Source of the DNA: CAZRIE01 sp964600075
GTDB taxonomy: Bacteria > Bacteroidota > Bacteroidia > Flavobacteriales > Flavobacteriaceae
Assembly: GCA_964600075.1 (NCBI GenBank)
Contig: CAZRIE010000063.1
Span: 1-24,612, forward strand
Direction: 5' to 3'
Length of the DNA: 24,612 nucleotides
The notes under the pieces are model-generated. The model made no database searches. It was not told where the DNA came from and saw nothing but the letters and a program-made list of their open reading frames with translations. The translations under genes were made by a program, and so were the position numbers. Shown here in pieces: positions 7,209 to 15,346 of the stretch (within the stretch, counting starts at the first letter, position 1; the number at the start of each line of letters is the position of its first letter).

Positions 7209-8327
7209 ATGCAGCTAAAAATCGCCCTTCTTGGCGGAGATGGCATCGGACCTGAGGTATTGGCGCAATCGGTTAAATGCCTTAAAGCAATAGAAGAGAC
7301 ATTCAACCACCGCTTCGAATATGTTGAGGCACCCGTTGGGGCCATCGCTATGTCAGATACTGGTAAGCCTTTGCCAGATGCCACCCTAAAATTATGCCGT
7401 GAAGCAGATGCCATTCTGTTCGGTGCGATTGGAGCTTTGGAGTACGATAACAATCCAGAAGCAAAAGTACGCCCTGAACAAGGTTTGTTGACATTGCGCA
7501 AAGAACTCGGGCTGTTTGCCAATATTAGGCCTATAAAAATGTTTCCTTCACTTAGCAATAATTCTCCATTGAGAGAAAAAATTGTCATTGGTACCGATCT
7601 CATTATTTTTAGGGAGCTTACAGGAGGTATCTATTTTGGGGAGAAAAAAATAAGTGAGGATGGCACGAGCGCTTCCGACCTTTGTGAATATTCTGAAAAG
7701 CAAATTAGTTGTATCGCCCATTTAGCTTTTAAAGCCGCAAAAAAACGAAGAAAAAAATTAACGCTGGTAGACAAGGCCAACGTTCTAGAATCGTCGCGAT
7801 TATGGCGCAAGACGGTGACGGAAATCGCCAAGAGTTACCCTGAAGTTACCTTAGAATGTCTTTTTATCGATAACGCTACTGTTAAAATGATGATGAAACC
7901 TAGCCAGTTCGATGTACTATTGACAGATAACATGTTCGGTGACATCTTATCGGGGCAGGGCAGTGTAATAATTGGCTCGGTTGGGTTGTTGCCTTCTGCA
8001 TCTATCGGCAGTGAAAATGCTATGTTCGAGCCCTCGCACGGGTCCTATCCGCAGGCGAAAGGAAAAAATATTGCCAATCCTGTAGCGTCTATTTTAAGTA
8101 CAGCAATGCTCTTGCAGCATTTCGGTCTTGACGAAGAAGCGAACGCCATAGTTTCGGCAGTGCATAAGTCTTTAGTGAAAAAAGTGGTCACTATGGATAT
8201 TCTAGGGAGCAGTAAATACGGAACGGACTATGTGGGAGACTTTATTTCAGAAAATATTGTTGATTCAGGTGAGAACAGCAGTATTAACGATGAGAATATA
8301 GGCTTGGGCAGGTCCACGATTATATAG
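7209..8327 (+). CDS. leuB: 3-isopropylmalate dehydrogenase-like protein, with an altered metal site
   Basis: 372 residues, slightly longer than the usual 350-360. LeuB oxidises and decarboxylates 3-isopropylmalate with NAD. Motifs are clear: GDGIGPEV at 10-17, RPEQGLLTLRKELGLFANIRP at 88-108 with the substrate Arg residues, RELTGGIYFG with catalytic Tyr142, VDKANVLESSRLWR with catalytic Lys189, Asp221 in IDNA, Asp245 in FGDILS, and EPSHGSYPQAKGKNIANP. The next metal ligand, normally Asp in the DILSDEAS motif, is Gly249 (codon GGG, 7953-7955), and the motif reads DILSGQGS. The last 30 residues are a polar extension. It may be a low-activity or repurposed paralogue rather than the main LeuB; the symbol is by family only. 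Confidence 0.85.
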   Translation: MQLKIALLGGDGIGPEVLAQSVKCLKAIEETFNHRFEYVEAPVGAIAMSDTGKPLPDATLKLCREADAILFGAIGALEYDNNPEAKVRPEQGLLTLRKELGLFANIRPIKMFPSLSNNSPLREKIVIGTDLIIFRELTGGIYFGEKKISEDGTSASDLCEYSEKQISCIAHLAFKAAKKRRKKLTLVDKANVLESSRLWRKTVTEIAKSYPEVTLECLFIDNATVKMMMKPSQFDVLLTDNMFGDILSGQGSVIIGSVGLLPSASIGSENAMFEPSHGSYPQAKGKNIANPVASILSTAMLLQHFGLDEEANAIVSAVHKSLVKKVVTMDILGSSKYGTDYVGDFISENIVDSGENSSINDENIGLGRSTII

Positions 8328-8372
8328 TAACAAATTCCAGTTAAATAATTGGGCAATTCGGGGCACACTCTA

Positions 8373-8403
8373 TTGAATGTCTTACCGCATTGTTTTATCT
8401 TAG
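8373..8403 (+). promoter_or_regulatory. Possible pheT promoter
   Basis: TTG at 8373-8375, 20-base spacer, TATCTTAG at 8396-8403 (one mismatch to TAnnTTTG), 19 bases before the pheT ATG. Weak but well placed in the 95-base gap after leuB. Confidence 0.3.
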
Positions 8404-8422
8404 CGGCCTCTAAAACTAGCCA

Positions 8423-10849
8423 ATGCAGATTTCATACAACTGGTTGAAACAATTCCTCAAACTAGATTGGGAAGCCAAAAAAACCGCGGAACTTTTGACC
8501 GATTTAGGTCTTGAAGTCGAAGGTATTACCCCTTTCGAATCTATTAAAGGTGGATTAAATGGAGTTGTGGTCGGTGAAGTTCTCACTTGCGAAAAGCACC
8601 CTAATGCCGATAAATTAAAAATAACGAGCGTAGATATCGGCTTGGCGACCCCATTGCAGATCGTTTGCGGCGCGCCCAATGTAGCTTCAGGTCAAAAAGT
8701 ACCGGTTGCCACTATAGGAACAACCCTTTATACACTTTCTGGAGAGGCTTGGAAAATTAAAAAAGGAAAAATACGCGGAGAGGAAAGTCATGGTATGATA
8801 TGCGCCGAAGACGAGTTGGGTCTTGGTACCGGTCATGATGGTATTTTGATACTCGAAAACAACCTAAAACCTGGCACATCTTGTTCCGAGGTTTTCACGG
8901 TAGAGCAAGATGAGGTTTTTGAAATTGGCCTAACCCCTAATCGTGCAGACGCCATGAGTCATTTAGGTGTTGCTAGGGATTTAAAGGCCGGACTCAAACA
9001 AAAAGAGATCAACAAAGAACTGATTACCCCTTCAATCAGCAAATTCAATGTTGACAACCGGTCTTTGAAGATGCAAGTAACTGTTGAAAACAGTAAAATG
9101 GCACCAAGATATTGCGGGGTGACGTTAGGTAATCTCGTAATTAGGCCTTCGCCCGATTGGCTAAAAAATCGCTTGCGGTCAATAGGCCTTAATCCAATCA
9201 ATAACATTGTCGATTCTACCAACTACGTTCTACATGAATTGGGCCAACCTCTTCATGCCTTCGATGCCGATCGAATACACGGGAAGCATATTATCGTAAA
9301 AACACTTCCTTCTGGCACCAAATTCATGACACTTGATGGTGAGGAACGCGAGTTACATCAGGATGACCTTATGATATGTGATGCCGAAAAACCTATGTGT
9401 ATAGCTGGGGTCTTTGGTGGTATCAATACAGGAGTTACTGAAAAAACGACCTCGATTTTTTTAGAGAGCGCGTATTTCGACCCTATCGCTATTAGAAAGA
9501 CGGCCAAACGCCACGGCTTGAATACGGATGCATCTTTTCGTTTCGAGCGAGGTATCGATATCGAAAACGTAGAATATGCCTTGAAAAGAGCTGCCCTGCT
9601 CATCATTGAAATTGCCAGTGGCGACATTACTTCCGATATTATTGACTTCTACCCAAAACGATTGGACGAACATCAAGTTTTTCTGACCTTCAGCAAGACT
9701 CATTCCCTTATCGGGCAAGAAATACCCCAAGATACGATAAAATCGATTTTGGCTTCGTTAGATATCAAAGTAAAAAGTGTCACCGAAGCTGGGCTTGGCC
9801 TGTCGATTCCATCGTATAGGGTCGACGTACAACGCGAGGTTGATGTCATAGAGGAAATTCTTCGCGTCTATGGGTACAATAACATCGATTTCAAAAACAA
9901 ATTGAATGCTTCGATAGCTCCCGTCTCAAAATTCGCAGATTACAAGCTACAGCAAACAATTGGCGACCTTTTAGCCATGCAGGGCTTTTTTGAGATATTG
10001 ACAAATAGCCTCAGCTCACCCAGTTATTCAGGATTAATAGCATCTGAACAAAAGGATAAGGCTATAAACATGCTCAACCCTTTGAGTGCTGAGCTGTCCG
10101 TTATGCGACAGTCTATGCTTTTTTCGGGTCTGGAGGCTCTCAACTACAACATCAACCGAAAAAATCAAAATTTAAAGTTTTTTGAATTTGGAAAGACCTA
10201 TCATGAGATAAGTTCGAAGCGAATTGAAAACAAACATTTGATTCTTCTTTTGACAGGAAATCGTACCGAGGAGAGTTGGGCAACCCCTGAAAAGAGAACG
10301 GACTTCTATTATCTAAAAGCAATAGTTACCAATGTCTTAGAACGCTTGGGAATATCACGGAGTACACCTATGCCAATTTTAGATCCTACTTTCTCGGAAG
10401 GCGTTTCTTTAAACGTAAATTCTAAAGAACTGGTTTCTTTTGGTATGGTTAAAAAACCTCTTTTGAGAAAAATGGATATCAAACAAGGGGTGCTTTTCGC
10501 TGATTTTAATTGGGACAACGTAATTGATTTGGCTAAAAAAAATAGCATTACCTACAACGAAATTCCGAAATACCCTGAAGTGAAGCGCGATTTTGCACTG
10601 TTACTTGATGACAAAGTATCTTTTCGGCAAGTATACGAACTCGGTCTACGCACCGAAAAGAAGTTGTTGAAGCATATCAACCTATTCGATGTTTACCAAG
10701 GAAAAAATCTTCCTGAAGGGAAAAAATCCTATGCGGTTAGTTTTATACTGCAAGACGCACAGCGGACATTGACAGACAAGCAAATCGATAAAATAATGGA
10801 CAAGCTTCAAAAGTGCTTTCAAGAAGAACTTGGTGCAGAACTTCGCTAA
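8423..10849 (+). CDS. pheT: Phenylalanine-tRNA ligase, beta subunit
   Basis: 808 residues, full family length (about 790-810). With PheS (not in the window) it forms the cytoplasmic alpha2-beta2 enzyme charging tRNA-Phe; the beta chain binds tRNA and edits mischarged tyrosine. Domains in order: N-terminal MQISYNWLKQFL; OB-type tRNA-binding domain about 40-150 with CEKHPNADKLKI; B3/B4 editing region about 205-400 containing DSTNYVLHELGQPLHAFDAD; B5 domain about 405-480 ending in VDVIEEILRVYGYNNI; catalytic-core-like domain; and the C-terminal FDX-ACB anticodon-binding domain from about 715 with YPEVKRDFALLL. Its stop overlaps the convergent fasciclin gene stop by four bases. Confidence 0.97.
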   Translation: MQISYNWLKQFLKLDWEAKKTAELLTDLGLEVEGITPFESIKGGLNGVVVGEVLTCEKHPNADKLKITSVDIGLATPLQIVCGAPNVASGQKVPVATIGTTLYTLSGEAWKIKKGKIRGEESHGMICAEDELGLGTGHDGILILENNLKPGTSCSEVFTVEQDEVFEIGLTPNRADAMSHLGVARDLKAGLKQKEINKELITPSISKFNVDNRSLKMQVTVENSKMAPRYCGVTLGNLVIRPSPDWLKNRLRSIGLNPINNIVDSTNYVLHELGQPLHAFDADRIHGKHIIVKTLPSGTKFMTLDGEERELHQDDLMICDAEKPMCIAGVFGGINTGVTEKTTSIFLESAYFDPIAIRKTAKRHGLNTDASFRFERGIDIENVEYALKRAALLIIEIASGDITSDIIDFYPKRLDEHQVFLTFSKTHSLIGQEIPQDTIKSILASLDIKVKSVTEAGLGLSIPSYRVDVQREVDVIEEILRVYGYNNIDFKNKLNASIAPVSKFADYKLQQTIGDLLAMQGFFEILTNSLSSPSYSGLIASEQKDKAINMLNPLSAELSVMRQSMLFSGLEALNYNINRKNQNLKFFEFGKTYHEISSKRIENKHLILLLTGNRTEESWATPEKRTDFYYLKAIVTNVLERLGISRSTPMPILDPTFSEGVSLNVNSKELVSFGMVKKPLLRKMDIKQGVLFADFNWDNVIDLAKKNSITYNEIPKYPEVKRDFALLLDDKVSFRQVYELGLRTEKKLLKHINLFDVYQGKNLPEGKKSYAVSFILQDAQRTLTDKQIDKIMDKLQKCFQEELGAELR

Positions 10850-11391
10850 GATTGATTTCTACTGGGAAGTATTACGCTATCGATTTCATGTATGACACCG
10901 TTGCGCTGATTAGAATCGGCAACAATAATAGTGGCAGAATTACCAAAACTATCGGTTAAAATGATATCAATGCCTTTCATGGTAGCGGTAATCTCATCAC
11001 CATGAACGGTAGTAAAAGTTGCTTTTCCTTCGCCCCTGCACATTGCTTTTAAAATTTTCGAGGCAGAAAGATTACCCGCAACGATATGGTAGGTCAAAAG
11101 GTCTTTGAGTTCCTGTTTATTCTCGGGGTTCAATAAATCTTGTACAGATTTACCAGATAAATTCTCAAAAGCTGAATCAGTAGGTGCAAAAATTGTGAAG
11201 GGACCAGTTTCATCAAGTAATTCTTCCAAATCAGTGGCCTTCATAACGGCCAATAATGTTTGGTGATTTTCTGAACTGGCCGTTTTGTATACGATAGATT
11301 CTTGTGTTCCATCAGCGGAAGAAGGTTGAGTAAAAGCAAAGAAAGTAGATAACATCAAAACCGTAAATACAATTTTTATAAGATATTTCAT
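10846..11391 (-). CDS. Secreted protein with one fasciclin (FAS1) domain
   Basis: 181 residues. A Sec signal peptide (about 1-22, ending near FAFTQ) has no lipobox Cys, so it is probably periplasmic or released. One FAS1 domain fills the rest: H1 motif PFTIFAPTDSAFE at 64-76, the YH pair in LLTYHIVAG near 106, and the H2 motif NGVIHEIDSVILP at 164-176. FAS1 domains mediate adhesion or carbohydrate/protein contacts; a specific role is not visible. It is convergent with pheT, sharing the bases CTAA at 10846-10849 between the two stops, with no separate terminator. It diverges from the next gene across 188 bases. Confidence 0.92.
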   Translation of the reverse strand: MKYLIKIVFTVLMLSTFFAFTQPSSADGTQESIVYKTASSENHQTLLAVMKATDLEELLDETGPFTIFAPTDSAFENLSGKSVQDLLNPENKQELKDLLTYHIVAGNLSASKILKAMCRGEGKATFTTVHGDEITATMKGIDIILTDSFGNSATIIVADSNQRNGVIHEIDSVILPSRNQS

Positions 11392-11560
11392 ACTTATATG
11401 TAAGGGGAATTAATCAATAAATCGGTGAACGGTCGAATTCTTAGACAAGTTACGGCCAAAGAGCTCTATTTTGCAAGGAACTGAAGTATCGCATATTCTA
11501 TTTAACAAATTATTAACAAATTCGTTTTCAGTCGTAAATTTATTTCATCTGAGAATTAGT

Positions 11561-11568
11561 TAAATTTG
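11561..11568 (+). promoter_or_regulatory. -7 promoter box for the 239-residue membrane protein
   Basis: TAAATTTG is a perfect TAnnTTTG match ending 11 bases before the ATG at 11580, implying a very short leader. A TTG -33 element is not evident. Confidence 0.4.
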
Positions 11569-11579
11569 CCAAAAAAGAA

Positions 11580-12299
11580 ATGCTGCTACGAAGAACGAAT
11601 ATTGAAGAAAAATTGGTGCGCTCAAAAAGCGAAGCCTACACATCCGATGAAATTTTAGAGGAAGTTCAAAGAATTTTAAAAAAAGATTCAGATTCCCGTG
11701 AACGAATCGCAAAGAATATAAACGGTGGACATAATACCGTAATCAATTCTTTTGATTTTGAACTTTTGGAAACCGGTAAGATTTACCATATCGATCAAAT
11801 ACAAAAAATTTGTATCGATTACCGTTTGCGATTTTTAAATTCAAAATATTTTAAAGGCGAGATTCCCCAAGAAGCCATTTCAAAGATTAAAAGGCTTGAA
11901 CAAGAACATGATATAGAAATTAAGGGCTTCAAAATTATAGCACCTTCAAAACTTTTTAAGTTGGAGGATAAAGACGACCCCTTACTTTTCGCTCCTATTG
12001 GCAATAACTATTTTTATTTGGTACATAAGTGGGGCAACGACCTTCATCCGCTTAGAAAATGGCTAATGTGGCCTTTTAAAAATATTGTGAACTTAGCCAC
12101 ATTAGTTTTGCTGATTAGCTACTTGGTCACCTTATTCGTTCCTGATGGACTTTTTTCTAAAAGCAATTCGAGTGCCGAGTTTTGGATTATTTTCTTTTTT
12201 ATGTTCAAATGTATCGCTTCGGTTGTTATTTTTTACGGTTTCGCTTTAGGGAAGAATTTTAATCCCGCTATTTGGAACAGTAAGTATTTTAATGCTTAA
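11580..12299 (+). CDS. Unknown two-helix inner-membrane protein
   Basis: 239 residues; I do not recognise a named family. Residues 1-140 are charged and soluble, with helical stretches (EILEEVQRILKKDSDSRERI, then PQEAISKIKRLEQEHDIEI). A WGNDLHPLRKWLMWPF segment at about 151-166 leads into a hydrophobic helix (about 169-189) and a second one (about 203-223), followed by a short tail. The topology suggests a cytoplasmic N-terminal domain anchored by a hairpin of two membrane helices. It has its own promoter-like box and a terminator, so it is probably a single-gene unit. No functional clue comes from its neighbours. Confidence 0.75.
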   Translation: MLLRRTNIEEKLVRSKSEAYTSDEILEEVQRILKKDSDSRERIAKNINGGHNTVINSFDFELLETGKIYHIDQIQKICIDYRLRFLNSKYFKGEIPQEAISKIKRLEQEHDIEIKGFKIIAPSKLFKLEDKDDPLLFAPIGNNYFYLVHKWGNDLHPLRKWLMWPFKNIVNLATLVLLISYLVTLFVPDGLFSKSNSSAEFWIIFFFMFKCIASVVIFYGFALGKNFNPAIWNSKYFNA

Positions 12300-12319
12300 T
12301 GTCTAATCTATGCGCATTT

Positions 12320-12359
12320 AAAAAAAGCATCCTTCAACAAATGAAGAATGCTTTTTTTT
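12320..12359. terminator. Bidirectional intrinsic terminator
   Basis: A-run plus GCATCCTTC (12320-12335), loop AACAAAT, then GAAGAATGC plus T-run (12343-12359), with one mismatch in the stem. It sits between two convergent genes and carries an A-run on one side and a T-run on the other, so it can end both transcripts. Confidence 0.85.
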
Positions 12360-12376
12360 ATAACTCCAAATATGGG

Positions 12377-13507
12377 TTAATTTATAAATAAAGCATAGGG
12401 TGTGCCATCTAAATCAAGGTTATCCACAAATTCAGGTTCGAGGCCTAATTTAATTCTAAGCAAGCCACCCTTTTTACTTTCACCTGTCTTGGAATACCCT
12501 ATCAACAATAGATTATTTTTTTCATCGTAACCGACCATCGTAGTGCTTTTTATCTCATATTCAAAGTCACGCTGTGTTTCGGTCAAGAAATTTTCATAGG
12601 CATAGAGTACTGTATTATTTGTCTCGAAGTCGTATATGGCGGCCACAATCGGATAGATGCTATTCGAACCCGGAGGCATATCATAATACATTTTACCATC
12701 AGTATCGTATTGTCTAAATTGGGAATGGAAAAAATTCGGTTCTGTGTACTGACCGTAATTCGTATATTCGAATGCCATTGTACTGCTATTCAGGGTTGTA
12801 TGCAGGTTGGGATATCCAATAATTATATTCCCATCGGGATTCCTAAAAATCCGTTTTACGTTTAGGCCCAACTCCATTCCATGTACAACATCAAGGGTTT
12901 CAGCGTTCATTACCGAAAGGTTGTAGTCTTCGCTACTATTGCCATCGAAGGTAAGAATGAACAAACGGTTATTGGCAAAAGCAAGTTCGACTGGTTGTTG
13001 TTCAAGTTCAATATCTACAAAGGTGGCCTCATTGGTCAAAATATCAATTACTCTGACAAAATAATCACTTTCCTCTGCGGATATTTCGTTCTCATAAGCT
13101 ACGTAAATCGCATTACCTGTATGAGCAATTGCATTGGCATTACGGTTGCAACTAGGTATATCGGTGAATACCGCATAACTCTCAGAAGTATTCTCATTAA
13201 AATCGTTTATAGTGATATTACCCGAGCAATCTGACTTTTTCAGATACATACTGATCACGCCCCCATCCTCAAAAGTTAACTGAGGTTTCCCGACCGTATT
13301 GAACGTACTTTTGTCCGTACTAAATTCAAGAAAATTTGCGTCCGCATTCAGAAGTGCACCGGAAAGTACACCATCGCCGTCTATAAGTAATGTGTAATCG
13401 GTTGCTTCATTTTTTTCTTTTCCGATGACATCAGAGTCATCATCCGATTTGTTACAACCAATGATAACGAATGCCATAACGGCATAAAAGAGACTGTAGG
13501 TTTTCAT
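12377..13507 (-). CDS. Surface-type lipoprotein, beta-propeller-like
   Basis: 376 residues from the ATG at 13507; an earlier in-frame ATG (13531) adds eight residues ahead of the signal peptide and is less likely. MKTYSLFYAVMAFVIIGC is a type II signal with Cys18. The following NKSDDDSD is an acidic stretch like the Bacteroidota lipoprotein export signal, which sends lipoproteins to the outer face of the outer membrane. The remainder is beta-rich with repeated short units (NAIYVAYENE, NRLFILTFDG, GNIIIGYPN, NLLLIGYSK), suggestive of a propeller of about 40-60-residue blades. Ligand unknown. It begins 29 bases after the ABC-F gene on the same strand, so the two may share a transcript. Confidence 0.78.
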   Translation of the reverse strand: MKTYSLFYAVMAFVIIGCNKSDDDSDVIGKEKNEATDYTLLIDGDGVLSGALLNADANFLEFSTDKSTFNTVGKPQLTFEDGGVISMYLKKSDCSGNITINDFNENTSESYAVFTDIPSCNRNANAIAHTGNAIYVAYENEISAEESDYFVRVIDILTNEATFVDIELEQQPVELAFANNRLFILTFDGNSSEDYNLSVMNAETLDVVHGMELGLNVKRIFRNPDGNIIIGYPNLHTTLNSSTMAFEYTNYGQYTEPNFFHSQFRQYDTDGKMYYDMPPGSNSIYPIVAAIYDFETNNTVLYAYENFLTETQRDFEYEIKSTTMVGYDEKNNLLLIGYSKTGESKKGGLLRIKLGLEPEFVDNLDLDGTPYALFIN

Positions 13508-13536
13508 GATGTAAGAATTTGGGTTTGACAAAAAAA

Positions 13537-15165
13537 TTATATGGGCACAGCGTACATTTTTTCTCGCTGATCCCTTAATGTCTTGTCAGACATATATTCT
13601 TCAAACGCTAAATACCTATCAATGTTGCCTTTAGGGGTCAGTTCTACGATTCGATCCGCAACCGTTTGTGCAAACTCATGGTCGTGGGTAGTGAATATGA
13701 CCGTTCCCTTAAAATTTTTGAGTGAATTGTTGAAAGAAGTAATACTTTCTAAATCTAAATGGTTCGTAGGTTCGTCAAGCATAAGTACATTGGCCCGCAA
13801 CATCATCATTCGGCTCAACATACACCGTACTTTTTCACCACCGGACAGCACGGTACATTTTTTAAGAGCTTCTTCACCGCTGAATAACATTTTGCCCAAA
13901 AAACCACGAATATAGACCTCTTCGCGCTCTTCTTCAGTTTTTGCCCACTGCCTTAACCAGTCGACTAAATTTATATTTTGAATAAAGTAATCTGAATTAT
14001 CGGCCGGTAAATAAGACTGCGTCGTCGTCACGCCCCATTGAAAAGAACCATTATCCTGTTTTTTTTGGTTATTGATGATTTCATAGAATGCAGAAGTCGC
14101 CCTAGAATCTTTTGATAGGATGGCCACTTTATCGCCCTTTGCCAAATTGAGATTTACATTTTGAAATAGCAAATCACCATCTTCGGAGGTAGCCGCCAAA
14201 CCTTCTACATTCAATATTTGATCACCAGCTTCCCTTTCCCTATCGAATATAATGGCAGGGTATCTTCTACTTGACGGTTTAATATCATCAATCTTCAATT
14301 TAGACAACATTTTCTTTCGTGATGTTGCCTGTTTACTTTTTGCAACATTGGCGCTGAATCGGGCGATGAACTCTTGAAGTTCCTTAGCTTTTTCCTCAGT
14401 CTTCTTATTTTGCTGCGCGCGCTGACGTGCTGCCAATTGGCTACTTTCGTACCAAAATGTATAATTGCCAGAATATTGATTCATCTTCCCGAAGTCAATA
14501 TCCGCAATATGCGTACAGACTGAATCTAAGAAGTGTCTATCATGAGAAACTACAATAACAGTATTCTCGTAATTTGCCAAAAAATGTTCCAACCAACTTA
14601 TCGTTTCATAATCCAGGTCATTGGTGGGCTCATCCATTATCAAAACATCAGGGTTGCCAAAAAGCGCCTGGGCCAATAAAACGCGAACCTTTAGTTTTGA
14701 ATCTATATCGGCCATCGCAGTAAAATGTAATTGTTCGGAAATACCGAGGTTCGATAGCAGTGCTGCAGCAGCACTATCGGCATTCCATCCGTTCATCTCT
14801 TCGAACTGTACTTGCAGCTCCCCTATTTTATCGGCATTTTCATCAGTATAGTCGGCATAAAGTGCATCAATTTGTTGCTTAATAGTAAACAAGGGTTTAT
14901 TCCCCATTACAACAGTTTCAAGAACTGTAGAGGTGTCATAGGCGTTGTGCTCCTGCTCTAGAATTGACATACGCTTTCCATGCTCTAGGTGCACATGGCC
15001 CGAAGTAGGATCTATCTGCCCAGCAATAATCTTTAAAAAAGTGGACTTCCCGGCTCCATTTGCTCCAATTACACCATAACAGTTACCTTGAGTAAAACTA
15101 ACGTTTACCTCGTCGAACAACACTCTTTTTCCGAATTGAACGGATAAATTTGACACCGATAACAT
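13537..15165 (-). CDS. ABC-F family ATPase (YbiT-like), one ATP site degenerate
   Basis: 542 residues, close to E. coli YbiT. ABC-F proteins have two ATPase domains and no membrane part, and act on the ribosome. NBD1: Walker A GANGAGKST at 34-42, Walker B VLIMDEPTNDLD at 174-185, switch His in VSHDRHF; its signature is degraded to DSKLK at 155-159. The linker (about 240-300) contains the RFSANVAKSKQATSRKKM segment shared with YbiT. NBD2: the Walker A position reads SKDSRATS at 351-358 with no GxxxxGK, while signature LSGGEK (440-445), Walker B LMLDEPTNHLD and TTHDHEF are intact. A promoter at 15191-15222 lies inside the longer reading frame (to 15222), so ATG 15165 was chosen. Confidence 0.93.
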   Translation of the reverse strand: MLSVSNLSVQFGKRVLFDEVNVSFTQGNCYGVIGANGAGKSTFLKIIAGQIDPTSGHVHLEHGKRMSILEQEHNAYDTSTVLETVVMGNKPLFTIKQQIDALYADYTDENADKIGELQVQFEEMNGWNADSAAAALLSNLGISEQLHFTAMADIDSKLKVRVLLAQALFGNPDVLIMDEPTNDLDYETISWLEHFLANYENTVIVVSHDRHFLDSVCTHIADIDFGKMNQYSGNYTFWYESSQLAARQRAQQNKKTEEKAKELQEFIARFSANVAKSKQATSRKKMLSKLKIDDIKPSSRRYPAIIFDREREAGDQILNVEGLAATSEDGDLLFQNVNLNLAKGDKVAILSKDSRATSAFYEIINNQKKQDNGSFQWGVTTTQSYLPADNSDYFIQNINLVDWLRQWAKTEEEREEVYIRGFLGKMLFSGEEALKKCTVLSGGEKVRCMLSRMMMLRANVLMLDEPTNHLDLESITSFNNSLKNFKGTVIFTTHDHEFAQTVADRIVELTPKGNIDRYLAFEEYMSDKTLRDQREKMYAVPI

Positions 15166-15190
15166 AGCTTTCCTCTTTTTAAAATCCGTG

Positions 15191-15222
15191 CAAAAATACA
15201 GAATTTTGTACGTCTGCACCAA
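15191..15222 (-). promoter_or_regulatory. Promoter of the ABC-F gene
   Basis: On the minus strand TTG (15220-15222), a 21-base spacer, then TATTTTTG (15191-15198), a perfect TAnnTTTG, 25 bases before the ATG at 15165. Confidence 0.55.
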
Positions 15223-15313
15223 TAAACTTAAAAAGCATTCCGTTCGTCCATGACATTAACGTAACTCGCTAATTTTTAACTCCCTATTAACAGCATGGCG
15301 TATGCGTGTTGCT

Positions 15314-15321
15314 TAATTTTG
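15314..15321 (+). promoter_or_regulatory. -7 promoter box for the thioredoxin-like lipoprotein
   Basis: TAATTTTG, a perfect TAnnTTTG, 25 bases before the ATG at 15347. Transcription would begin around or after the alternative GTG start at 15323, which disfavours that start. The -33 element is weak. Confidence 0.45.
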
Positions 15322-15346
15322 AGTGTTATACGGTAGAAAAAATTAT

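Noticed and set aside
15166..15222. 19-residue N-terminal extension of the ABC-F protein
   Set aside because: A perfect promoter box lies within it and the family starts at MLSVSN.
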